Source: Diphasiastrum complanatum
Lineage: Eukaryota; Streptophyta; Lycopodiopsida; Lycopodiales; Lycopodiaceae
Assembly: GCA_029204225.1 (NCBI GenBank)
Contig: CM055105.1
Span: forward strand, 15,181,132-15,245,131
Length of the DNA stretch: 64,000 nt
Direction: 5' to 3'
How positions within the stretch are numbered: position 1 is the stretch's first letter; every line of letters starts with the position of its first letter. The translations under genes and the position numbers were made by a program. Shown one piece after another: positions 54,301 through 64,000 of this stretch. The notes beneath the pieces are model-generated. The model ran no database searches, had not been told where the DNA came from, and worked only from the letters and a program-made list of their open reading frames with translations.

Positions 54301-55216
54301 CTGGTTGTGTCAAAATAGTTCCAATAGCATATTTTGATGCATCAGTATGAACATAAAATTCAATTGTCCAATTTGGTGAACGAAGTATAGGTGTGGAAAC
54401 TAAGGCATCTTTCAACTTTTGAAATGATTCCAAAGCTTCTTTTGTCCAAATTGGTGTGACCGTAAGTTTATGTATAGGATGTGCCAAATCCGCAAAATAT
54501 AGAATAAAAATCCTGTAGTAATTTGCATGTCCCATAAAGATATAAACTTCTCGAATAGTTTTTGGAGATGGTAGATCTACGATGATTTTAATCTTCGATA
54601 GATATGTTGCTATGCCATGATGGGAGATAACATGACCCAATACTATTCCATGTTGTACCCATATCTGGCATTTCTCAGGATTCAAGCCTAATCTGATATT
54701 TTTGACACTTATCAAGAACTTTCCGTAGTTGTTCAAGATGCTCCTCATCCTGGCCATGGACACAAAGCATTTCTAGGAATTTTTGCAAATTATCTTTAAA
54801 TGCAAATTGCATAACCCTTTGGAAGGTACTCAATTCATTACATAAACCAAACGGCATAACCTTGTAAGCATAAGTTCTCCATTCTGTGGCAAAAGCAATT
54901 TCATGTTGATCAGTTGGTGCAATCTTAACCTGTTTAACCACTAAAGCCATCAAGGAAACTATACTTCTGATTATGCTGCCCTTTCAAGGATACTTTCAGT
55001 GAATAGTAATGGAAAATGGTCTCTGCGTGTCACTTTGTTAAGTGCCTTTAGGTTGACGACCACCGAGGTTGGTATTCCCTTTAGATCATTATATGACCAT
55101 GCAAAACAGTCTTTGAATTGGATCAATAATTTCCTCAGCTTCTTGAATTGCTCTAGAGTGAGTTGTGCACCCACATAAATTATTTTTTCTTCCTCTTCAG
55201 GGTCAGCTAAATTCAT
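54290..55216 (-). pseudogene. Ty3/gypsy reverse transcriptase (minus-strand element)
   Basis: Reads EQFKKLRKLLIQFKDCFAWS, YNDLKGIPTSVV, then directly VNLKALNKVTRRDHFPLLFT, so about 70 residues of the fingers (IELIKQELQKL ... MQIC) are missing. It continues KIAPTDQHEIAFATEWRTYA, YKVMPFGLCNELSTFQRVM and NLQKFLE-MLCVHGQ: the catalytic IFLDD present in the plus-strand element is replaced by a 4-residue deletion near 54775. Then CQIWVQHGIVLGHVISHHGI and REVYIFMGHANYYRIFI. Loss of the catalytic aspartates shows this RT cannot work. Confidence 0.9.
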
Positions 55217-55700
55217 TGGCTGGTTTGAGCTGTTCCATCAAATACTTGTTGACCTTTTGTCTTTCTGGTACTTGGTTCTCTTTGAGGCTGAGGCATCATG
55301 ATTACCACTTCATCCAATGTATAACTTTTAAAATGTCCGGTACATCGTGTTTAGCCTCTTGTTCTATTTCTTTCTCGATTGGATCAATATTTTTGTTACT
55401 TCTTGCAGATTGCTTCTTTGATTTACCAATCTCGTTTTGTTTGGAAGATGTAGAAGCTTGATCAAAGTCATCATGGTCATTATCTTCCATTATTGCTTTA
55501 CCTTTGTCTTATTGTGTTTCCTTAGATTCATGATTTCCAATTAAGGAATCCACTCGAGTAATGGTTTCTCCTGCAGGATTTTCCCACGGAAGTCTTTGAT
55601 TATATCGTTTTTTAGCTTTACTCTTGCTAGACAATGGTAATTGTGAGAACGGTCTTTTTAAAACAACTGCCCTTGGAGGTTTTATCGGAGGTCGATCTGG
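55217..55700 (-). pseudogene. Ty3/gypsy PR-RT linker (minus-strand element)
   Basis: Acidic/basic low-complexity frame with MEDNDHDDFDQASTSSKQNE and KQSARSNKNIDPIEKEIEQE, then a threonine-rich/hydrophobic piece SYTLDEVVIMMPQPQ, equivalent to 29522-29960. Confidence 0.65.
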
Positions 55701-55706
55701 AATTCT

Positions 55707-56510
55707 TTAATTACCAAATCTAGAAGGATCCATATGTTGTAAGATTTGTTCATCTATTAACTCCGCTTCCTGATCATAAGACAAGGATTGTCCTACCAAG
55801 ACCAAATCCTCTTCAATTGGCTCTGGGATAGATTCAAATCCCATCCATGCAACATTGATCATATTGACTGAAAAACTGGCTAAAATTGGGGTGTCCATAT
55901 CACGTTCAATAGATGTAGTCACACTTTGATCTGAATATTTATCATGCCGACACATATAACCAGCTATACAATCAACAATGGCTAATGAGTCTGTCCAATT
56001 TGTATTATTTGTTTGGGAATCATAATGTACTCCCAAACTCTGTTTAACATAATCAATCGTATGATCAGTCGTGGATGATTCATCATCTCTTCTCGGAACC
56101 ACTGGTTTGATATTCCAGGTGGATGGCTCTACTTTCACTATCTTTTCATGATTTGCGAAGTAAATCTTCATGTTTCCCAATTGTGTATAAATTGTGCTAC
56201 TCGAAGCCATGGACGTCCCAACAATATGCGATAGACATTTGGTGCTTCAGGTAAATCCATTACTACAAAAGTAATCACAAATTGTATTCCGGCAATTTTT
56301 ACTGGAACATCTTCCACAATTCCTCTTGGTTTTACCTGGATTGATCTGCTAACTTGATGGCGAAATTGACTATTCTCAACTTTGATAGGCCCCATTTCTC
56401 ATAAAACTTTGTAGAGATCAAGTTTACTCCAGATCCTCCTTTGATAACAGCTGCTTCATTATCAAACATCTTATGTTTGATTGGAAGAGTTATGTTCCGT
56501 TGTTAATTCT
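55707..56510 (-). pseudogene. Ty3/gypsy aspartic protease region (minus-strand element)
   Basis: Reads NITLPIKHKMFDNEAAVIK, GGSGVNLISTKFYEKWGL, KPRGIVEDVPVKIAGIQFVI, TFVVMDLPEAPN and ILLGRPWLRVAQFIHNWET, followed by the family linker ESSTTDHTIDYVKQSLGVHY and FSVNMINVAWMGFE. The active-site Asp, kept as VDGGSG in the plus-strand element, appears as IKGGSG here. Frameshifts at about 56400 and 56190. Alignment with 28650-29400 is clear. Confidence 0.88.
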
Positions 56511-56574
56511 CCCAAGCTGTTTCGATGTTGAAAATATCATTTGTTCCTTCTATCCCAGCACAATGCAATGGTTC

Positions 56575-57640
56575 CTATGATTCCTTTGGCACTTCTATAG
56601 ATAAACATTTTGAAAGAACTGACTTAGCTTCTGGAACCAACCGTAGAAATTCACCAAGCATAGAAGTTTTGTTATCATTTTTAGTGTTTGGAATTTCCGA
56701 TTCAGACATTTGAAATGGTTCTTCAGCCTGATGTAATGGAGTATTTACATAAGTATGCATTGGTGTTGAATCCCATGGCTCCTTATGCAACAATAACTTC
56801 TTAGGTGCCATGGATTCTTCTTATGAAACTTTAGACGGTTCCTCTAATTGCAATTCCTTTATCCACTGCCTTGAATTTATAAAATTCTTCTTTTTGACAA
56901 CTGGATTTGGATAAGCAGCATTTGATGATTTTTGTTCAGTTGACATTGCTATAGAAGGAGGTGAATCAACGACTTTTTCCTTCTATTTTTGCACTCTGGT
57001 AACTGCCAACACTGGTACTGCTGGTACCCGCCCTTTATATGGATATCTTTTCCACGATGGATTTGGAAATCCAGGTGGATGTATAGATATCATAATGAGT
57101 GGTGCATTCGAAGTTTTAGGCTATGTTGATATCCACAGTTGTGACAAGGAGGATAAAGAGCTCTGTGGGGACATTGAAGTATTCAGCTACTGTTGGATCA
57201 ACAATCTCTTCCGTAGTAAACCAATGAAGTTTTTCTTGTGAAGATGCTACATTGGCTTCTGTCAAATTTACTTGTGGAGCCTGATTGCCTGGTGGTGCTG
57301 TAAGAGCCAAGCGTTGCGGAGGTCCTTCAGTAGGTAGGTAATCTGAATAGGCCGATGGTGCTTGCAAACCGGCGAGATTTAGTTTTGGTAGATCTGAAAG
57401 TTATCGCCTCTGATAGCGATTTTGCACTTCATCTTCAACAAATGGCTGAAAACTCAACGTTTTTTGGTTTTTCTGAGAATTTCGGTTTTGCTGATGTATC
57501 TTAGGATTGACAATCTGTCTAACCCTAAATCCACAAAATCGCAAGATCTAACACTAAGATGCCATCACCAAGATGACTATGAAGAAAACAACAATCGTCC
57601 TGATCGGAAATGAAGCTATCTACTAAGATCAAGAAAATCA
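56575..57640 (-). pseudogene. Ty3/gypsy gag, short, zinc-knuckle region decayed (minus-strand element)
   Basis: From the primer-binding site leftward: QNRNSQKNQKTLSFQPFVED, then NLAGLQAPSAYSDYLPTEGP, LTAPPGNQAPQVNLTEANVA and EEIVDPTVAEYFN. These align with the gag of the plus-strand element just before its zinc knuckles. The knuckle region is mutated (PPCHNCGYQHS remains in one frame). After it come VPAVPVLAVTRVQK and the pre-protease tail with MGEFLRLVPEAKSVLS-type helix (56680-56590). From primer-binding site to zinc knuckle is only about 500 bp, with no recognisable capsid domain. Confidence 0.75.
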
Positions 57641-57641
57641 T

Positions 57642-57659
57642 TCCGCGGCAACAGTGCCA
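57642..57659 (-). other. Ty3/gypsy primer-binding site
   Basis: The minus strand reads TGGCACTGTTGCCGCGGA, two bases after the LTR end. It is close to the TGGCGCC-GTTGCCGGGGA form common in plant Ty3 elements. Confidence 0.75.
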
Positions 57660-57662
57660 ATT

Positions 57663-58260
57663 TGTAGGGCGTATTTCCTGCACAACCTATCAAAGCTAAC
57701 AAAGGTAGGAGTGTTGTCGTTGTTATGACGCGCGGTAGTTCGTTCCCAAGAGAATGAGGCTAATATTATGACGCGCGGTAGTCCATTCCCAAGAGAATGA
57801 GGCTAATATTATGATGATAGAACAAAGCAAAACAGGGACTTTAATCTACTATCCAATCATCCACACCTTAATCTAATCAACCTTAACACTACACCATTTG
57901 ATTGATTGGTTGCAAGGGAGGCATGCATGCATGCTACTTATCATGCATGCTCTTTTTCTCTCAATAAGATTCAAAAAGATGGAAGATCAAACAAATCCAC
58001 AAAGCACAATAAGCATAAACACCAAATAGCATGTCATTGAGAGAAGAAAGAGGAAAGTGAGAAGGATGTTCCAAGCCCTAAATAGTAGAGTCTCCTCCTC
58101 TTGGTTGCCCTTTTATACATGAGAGCCAAGGCATTGGCCCTTTTCTACTATTGGCTAAAATAACTACACTTATCCAACTTAAGATAGGATTGGACCCAAC
58201 TAAGCCTTATCGAATCTAAAACCATGTCACTTGACTTTAATTCTATGAGATATGGATATA
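57663..58260 (-). mobile_element. Ty3/gypsy 5' LTR (minus-strand element)
   Basis: Ends TACGCCCTACA beside the primer-binding site. Shares ordered blocks with 34965-35762 (+): ttgggtccaat, tagccaata, gaggagactctactatt. It also carries a TATA-like tgtataaaagggc near 58110. The start is uncertain. Confidence 0.65.
57723..57808. repeat. 43-bp tandem duplication in LTR
   Basis: Two units of ttatgacgcgcggtagt-c-ttcccaagagaatgaggctaata differ at about two bases. No equivalent duplication is visible in the LTR at 35 kb. Confidence 0.92.
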
Positions 58261-58880
58261 TACATGTGTGATAGCCATATTGTTTCTTTATGAAATGTTG
58301 ATCTTCAAGTGTTTTTGCATTCATTGATTTCCTTAGCGATCTTTACCAAATGCATTGATTGTTCTTGCAGTTCAGAACAAGTTCTAGAGCGACTCAGTAT
58401 TCTGGTGTATGTAACAACCAGAAATTCATGTACTCTTCATTTAGTAGAATTCAGTCTTGATCTACTTCATTGTTGGTTCTATTCTGAGCGTTCTTACTTG
58501 TCTGAATTGATTCAGTCCTTTTTCAATTATCATACAGATTACATAAATTTCTGATGCCTCAAATCCATGGCAGTCTAAGACGCCTAGAGATCTGTGGTAA
58601 TGGTAGTCATTGACACCTCCAGACTCATGAATCTGGCTAACTTAATTACAGAATTTCTTGTTGATTTCACATGGGCAGATTTCGATCGACACTTTTGTTC
58701 GTAGAATGATTGTGTTTTGTGAATTGTTGACCCATTTTCATCAGTTGGTAACAGAATCTTAATTCTGGAATTTCAATATAGACATGTGCAATATAGTATT
58801 GTAATTAATGTGACGTAACCTATAATGCTAAAATAGATCTTTATTGACTGGGGTGAAAGTGTTCAAAGCTTGGATGTCGG
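58261..58880. other. Non-coding, nothing recognised
   Basis: Possibly decayed copia integrase on the minus strand, but no motif can be supported. Confidence 0.35.
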
Positions 58881-58899
58881 AAGAAAAGAGCTGACTAAA

Positions 58900-59700
58900 C
58901 TTATACATGTATCTTTGCCTCTTTCCGAGTGCAAGAACTAAGTTTTTTATTCTGCTTATGAAAATTAGATTCTTTGCAAACCAAGAACATAAAATACATC
59001 AGGAATGGACTTCACTTTTCCATTTTGGAAATGGAGATCTATGGTACCTTCACTGATGATATGGTGAGCATTGTTGTTGAACTAATTTGCTGGCGAAACA
59101 TGGCCAATACCGCTGGAACCATTTCTTGTGAAAGGTCATGTGTTATGTAGCTCTAGAGTCCAGGTACCATGAGTTTTCTCCAGTTGGTTTTTCCATGAAG
59201 GCATCCTCGATTTTTGTGGTTTGTGTTGCATCTACAACATTACTTGTTATTCTGCATGCTTCTATTGCTACTTCTTGTATTTTAGAATTATGCAATCCTA
59301 AATCTCACAGGTAGCTCACCTGTAAAACTTTTTGGTCTTTGAGTTTGAGGATGATATCTGTCCATTCATTTGTTGTTGTTGATTATGATGGTTATTATTT
59401 TGAGTCTTCTTTTTCTTCCAGTTCTTAAAGCCTTTCTTTGAGAATAAGGTGTGATTTCTTGAACTAGTGTTGATTATTGAATATCTTCTTGTGGCTTCTT
59501 CTTGAGTTAGCATTGTAAAAATTCTTGTAAGCGTTATTTCTTCTTGTGTAGACCATTAACCAACTTTCATATGAAGGGGATGAGCTGGATAGTAAGGTTA
59601 TTACCTCATATGAGTCTTGGACGTCTAAAGTTGGCTCATATTTTGGAAACATTTTCTTTTCAAATGTTGTGTTTTAGTAGCTAGTACTTGGTTTGGTTCA
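58900..59700 (-). pseudogene. Ty1/copia gag and protease fragment
   Basis: Gag: LLSSSSPSYESWLMVYTRRN, MLTQEEATRR, HTLFSKKGFKNWKKKK and a decayed zinc knuckle KKFYR-ATCEI-DCIILK. Protease: NSWYLDSRAT-HMTFHKKWF, with the usual WYLDSGAS active site as DSRAT, then GTIDLHFQNGKVKSIPDVF and YVLGLQR. Order and spacing are those of copia gag-PR. The Gly of DSGA is Arg and several stops occur. Confidence 0.82.
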
Positions 59701-60690
59701 TTTGCTGGCCTAAGAGTAGTTATTCTCCTTTTATATGTTTGGGCTGTCGAAGCTTGTGCTTGAGGGTCAGATCCTATTTTTGTAGTTTGCTCTATGGAAG
59801 GGTCGAGAAATTGCTCCTCAGAGTCGAACTGCCCTTGACTCCCTGAGAATTCACCATCAATGGTGAAATGCTAGGCATGATGATTATAACTACCTGTCAA
59901 TTTTGTGATTGTATCAAACTTTTCGCAAATATGTTGTGATGCTATCAATATTATCAAGTGAAAAGATCTAACTAGCTATACAGAAGAATTTGAGACATCA
60001 TAGATAGCCATAGTAATTTTGATAACCGGTTAGTTCTATTCACTCAGTTAGCATTATAGAATAAACAAATGTAGAACGAGATAGAACAAAAGATTGTGAA
60101 CCGAATAAAAAATGGTGCGAAATGAGAGAGAGCTAGCTAGTGATGTTCATTCATGAGAATGATTTGAATGATCCTTGAAAGATAATTCATTCATTACACT
60201 GATTAAATGCATTGAAGTGTCACGTGGACTTCTCAGATTAGTTCAAAGACTGATAATATAGTACTGAAAAAACCAAAAGCTATTATGCAGACACTTAACG
60301 TTGTTTTCCTTGCTGTCTTTTCTTGTCTTGATCAATCTAATCAGATCGTAATCATTGTTTTTTGAGGGCTCAAGTTTTTGTTGTGGTCTTTCAAGGTGTC
60401 GAATGATTTTGTAGACTAACTTTTGAGGGAGGTGTGAAATGAATTTGTTGACTGACTTTCAAAATTTCGATCAAATTTGAATTTTGCTCAAATTTTAAAC
60501 TGTCGAGTTTGATTGTGTGACACTCCGTATGTTTTCTACAGACTATTCAATACTTTGAGTATTTCTACAAATTTGTCAGATCCTCTTCAAAATTGAGTTC
60601 AATACTCCAATAATTCAACCACTAAGAGACACATTTCTCAATCCAACTATTGTTTAAAAGCCTATGCTCACTGCATAACTTCCATAGATT
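59701..60690. other. Non-coding, nothing recognised
   Basis: AT-rich; may include the LTR or leader of the copia fragment, but no terminus was identified. Confidence 0.35.
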
Positions 60691-60706
60691 GGTTGATAGA
60701 TTAAGT

Positions 60707-61250
60707 CTAACAATCAAATCCTGAATTATCAGTGGATGAGGCATTCATAGTTAATTTTAGTCTTTTTAATAATAATTTCCAAAACTTGGAAATTAACTTG
60801 GAATCATGTTCACCAACAATGTTATTCACCAAACCATACAACCTAAAATGCATTCCTACTAAAAGTTGCAAGAGCTCTAAAGCCTTGGCAACAACTATGG
60901 TTGAAATGAATTGTGTCATTCTTGGTTAGCCTTTCAACTACTACCCAAATGACATCATGACCTTTTTAGTTACGGGAAGTCCAACCACAAAAGCCATTTA
61001 AATGCTTTTCCATTTCTTATGGAAAAGATTCAATAGGTGTGAAAATCCAACTGTCTTTATTCTTTCAGCTTTATCTATTTGGCACTATTCACCCCTTCCA
61101 CATGAACTTTTTCTTTTTTTCAATCAAGTATTTTCTTATTTTGGTCAAATATCCTCGATATGCGAGAGTGGCCCACACAAAGTTATCATGACATTCATGT
61201 AAAATTTGGGCCCTAGTATCATCTATCTCGCACATGCTTTCTACTTTTAG
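60707..61250 (-). pseudogene. Chromovirus integrase fragment
   Basis: From about 61080 leftward: AERIKTVGFSHLLNLFHKKW, MAFVVGLPVTKK and VVVERLTKN. Then 60919-60707 gives TQFISTIVVAKALELLQLLV, GMHFRLYGLVNNIVGEHDSK and LISKFWKLLLKRLKLTMNAS. This matches the chromovirus core (SMDFVVGLP; LHGLPxSIVSDRDSKFTSxFW). The first Asp is Ala and the SDRD motif is GEHD. It is more diverged than the integrase at 50.6-51 kb. Confidence 0.8.
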
Positions 61251-61319
61251 AAAAGTGAACCTCGTTTTATGGAATATTCTAATTTTGCCTTCCCATCTCG
61301 AGCTATATTGTATGTTAAA

Positions 61320-61835
61320 ATCATAGCGCGCATTAATTAATCAAACCATAGAAATAGAGAACATACCATAGCTTGTATTTAAGAAGCTTTTACCATACAA
61401 CAAGAAAAAAGACTATGAGAGAGATAAAGTGAGAGGGAGAAAGATAGGCAACGACCTCCTCAAGGTGTCCTAGGATTCCATTTCAGTAGTCCTTGGTCCA
61501 TTTGCACATAAAGGACCCAAAGGGGTTGGCCTAGTTGGTTAGCTTGGCATCCAAAGTTTCTTTGGCCCCAAGTTCGAGCCTCCCTTGAAAACCAAGAAGC
61601 ATTTACACATAAAGGAAGCCAAGCCACTTAATTACATTAGTGGCACCTTAGGCCATTTAGTCATTTAATACATTGAAGTACATTGTGAGTGTGTATAATA
61701 AATGAGTAAAATAGCAAGTTATTGACTAAGAATAGGCATCGTCGACTGTTGCATTGTAATAGCAAAAGTAGCTAGTGATGTGGCCATAACATGATGTTGG
61801 CTATCATGGACTTAAAACCACATTTTCAACACTCC
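61320..61835 (-). mobile_element. Probable copia LTR
   Basis: The minus strand has a polypurine tract (atgggggag, 61836-61845) followed by TGTTGAAAATGTGG, the usual start of a copia LTR. The left end is uncertain. It contains the SINE-like insert at 61516-61599. Confidence 0.5.
61516..61599 (+). mobile_element. tRNA-derived SINE-like insert with target duplication
   Basis: A perfect pol III A box TGGCCTAGTTGG (61527-61538) and a near-perfect B box GTTCGAGCC (61572-61580) are 33 bases apart, as in tRNA genes. The 84-bp body is flanked by direct repeats catttgcacataaagga (61499-61515) and catttacacataaagga (61600-61616). It does not fold into an obvious complete cloverleaf, so it is a retroposed tRNA-like sequence rather than a tRNA gene. 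Confidence 0.6.
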
Positions 61836-61845
61836 CCCATAATTG

Positions 61846-64000
61846 ATCATCCAAGATCATCACAAAGTATCCAAGGGCCATGCATTGGAAAAGTGTCTAT
61901 TTTGCTCATGCTTAACTGAATCCTGCAAAAATATTAGCACAGTTTGAAACAAGCAAGATAGGATCTCCTACACCTTAAGGATATTTCTTGTATTCCAGTA
62001 TCAAGAATGAGAAAACCTCAACAATTTCAAGAAAACTTAAGAAGAATATCACATTATGCTCACAAAAGAGCTCAATTTGAGCGCCATCTTCAACAACCTT
62101 GACAATAAACAATTTAGCATTTCCATATACTTTGTGACATCTTCGATCTAAGGATCAATTCACATTTCAAACTGATCAACTACATCATTAAAAGACTTGT
62201 TCAAGACATGAATATTGTTCCACTCTTGCAATTGAGTAAAAAATTGTAATGACCCCGCTCAAGTATGCTCACAATGCCTCACACCAAACGACTCCATAAA
62301 GATTTACTGCACCTTAGGAGCATTACAAAATTCACTTTGACATGGAACCGGAAATAATCTTCACAAACTAGCTTGCTAGAATATCAAAAGCTATAGTAGA
62401 TGTTCATTCCATAACATATTGTCCCTTATCCCTTGATACTCACTTCAAGTCTTTTAAAATTGCACTTCACGTACTTTAAAACAAGGCCAAACTTGTTATA
62501 TAAAGGTTGGACTAGTATTTCTGAAGTCGTGAGATCTGTAATGAAGCATTAAAACTTCACCTAAATTAGTGACTGACAAATTTCACCGCGAAATAAATGT
62601 CATTCTAAATTTCTTAATAGAAAATTCAAATTATATAGCATAGTGGCACAATTTCAACTTTGAAGTTTTGCACAGTCATTTGACAATTATTGATTTTTTC
62701 AAAACCTTGATAAGGTTCTAATCTAAATTCCAAGCTCTTATTTCACTAATACAACGCAATCATATATGAGTGTAGATCAATTGTTTGGAAGCTTTTCATT
62801 AGCATAGCTTGTATAGTTCTACCTACAAAATTTATACTAAAATTATATTATGTCATATATAATTTTGATATGTGCTACAATGTGCATGACAACATTTTGC
62901 AATTTTGCTATAAATTTTAATGTGTATTTGCAAGAAAATGAACTTTAATGTGCATTTGCAAGGGAATGCTTGCACTTTTTAGTTTTGAGAGATTCTATGC
63001 TATGCTTATATAGCTCATTCATTGTCTTGTTGTTTTTGTTGAATACACTTCGAATCTGATTCCAGAAAAAAAAATGTGGAATTGACAATTGACTCAAATC
63101 TACGTCTATCTTGTACACTAATGTTATTCGATAACACTATGACAAAATCGAGAACGTGAAGCATCAATGCCATTCACGATTGACAAATTATGATAGGTTA
63201 TAAATTGTACTTGATATCAATATGCAAAGAACTTAAATGAAAGTAAAGATCCAATAACAACTGGAGCATGCATTTATATTTACATATAAAAAGTGCGATG
63301 GACAACTGTCTTTACTTACTGTTTCCATTGATACCAATGATGAATGCTTATATGTGGTTGATAAGAGCACTCCTGCTACTCCATTGGCTGTAACTTGTTA
63401 TGATTGGTTGCTTTGGACGATTGCTCTGGTAGTAAGATAGAAACTATGATGATTGCTGTCTCTGATAAAGAGTAGAATGGCTTCTAAAGAGTGTAGCATG
63501 AAGAAAGCTTGGCTTGATTGTTTTTTCCTGAGAAGACGTGTGCACAGAACATGATAATCTGTATGATGTGGATATTGTGGGGAAGGAAATGCTTTTGAAA
63601 AAGTTGAATGATAAGTTAATAATTTGCGGCAAAATGATGGATTCACTATTGTTAAAGACTATGAGGGTGGTAGAAGTACTCTACGCTTAACACAATACTT
63701 TCGGTTTGAATCTTTTAGCACGTAGGTGATTTGTTAAAACAGCTGAAGATGGATAATTTGCAAGAGATGACTTCGTCTATCATTCAGGTACAATGCTATA
63801 CGAAATTGCACCAATACGGTGGGTAGCCTTACTCGTTACTACAGAAATCTTATCCATGTATGATAGTATTGAAATTGCTTCCTTTAATGATAGTAACTAA
63901 TAAAGTTAGAAAAGTCTGATCTTATGTACGTTTAAATAGACACGAGCTTGTAGTTTTTATTTAATTAAGTTCGCTTGGATCCTGTGTTCCAATGTTGTTT
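61846..64000. other. Non-coding, nothing recognised
   Basis: AT-rich with short shadow frames only. The part right of the polypurine tract should be the 3' end of a copia pol on the minus strand, but I cannot read RNase H motifs there. Confidence 0.4.

Overview
The window looks like nuclear DNA of a land plant with a large, repeat-rich genome. The reasons are spliced fragments of plant-type genes (a group-3-like sulfate transporter and a phytocyanin), the Ty1/copia and Ty3/gypsy families present, long (GA)n and (CA)n microsatellites, and AT-rich intergenic DNA. No sequence here fixes the species. A gymnosperm or seed-free plant would fit the mixture of old Ty3 elements, but that is inference. 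I see no prokaryotic features, rRNA or intact tRNA gene, and almost every coding segment is broken by stops, frameshifts or deletions.

Layout. 1.3-5.3 kb holds first-half and STAS-domain exons of a sulfate transporter whose middle exons I cannot find. 6.8-9.2 kb is a copia element whose gag-integrase half and RT-RNase H half point in opposite directions. 9.3-15.4 kb carries an LTR and two head-to-head copies of an unidentified multi-domain ORF. 16.0-16.8 kb is another copia gag-integrase fragment, 16.9-18.6 kb a fold-back array of about 282-bp repeats, and 18.8-19.4 kb a possible BAH-domain gene remnant. 21.3-27.0 kb holds copia LTR, gag, RNase H and integrase pieces around a 276-bp near-perfect inverted repeat. 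27.7-35.8 kb is the most complete element: a Ty3/gypsy gag-PR-RT-RH-INT run, then a spacer with a TATA box, a copy of the unidentified ORF, and an LTR. 35.8-38.6 kb is copia debris. 38.9-39.5 kb is the copper-site exon of a phytocyanin plus a proline-rich tail. 40-44 kb is mostly non-coding with a chromodomain remnant and an orphan exon. 44.2-52.2 kb is a mosaic of copia, chromovirus and unidentified-ORF pieces. 52.2-58.3 kb is a second gypsy element on the minus strand, related to the 27.7-35.8 kb one, with LTR, primer-binding site and the start of the same extra ORF. 58.9-61.8 kb has copia gag-PR, chromovirus integrase and a tRNA-derived SINE-like insert. The last 2 kb shows nothing I can name.

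The main observation is a recurrent extra ORF downstream of integrase in one Ty3/gypsy family. It is visible at 10.2-12.4 (-), 13.7-15.4 (+), 33.6-35.0 (+), 47.8-49.3 (-) and 52.2-52.6 kb (-); the last two may be one gene split by a chromovirus. By comparing copies its architecture is an N-terminal helical segment, a second conserved block around a YNW motif, an acidic/disordered linker, a coiled coil, a Ser/Pro linker, and a conserved C-terminal domain around P-NWP-I and DP-V-A-YA-DL. It does not show RNase H, integrase, protease or zinc-knuckle motifs, and I do not recognise the family.
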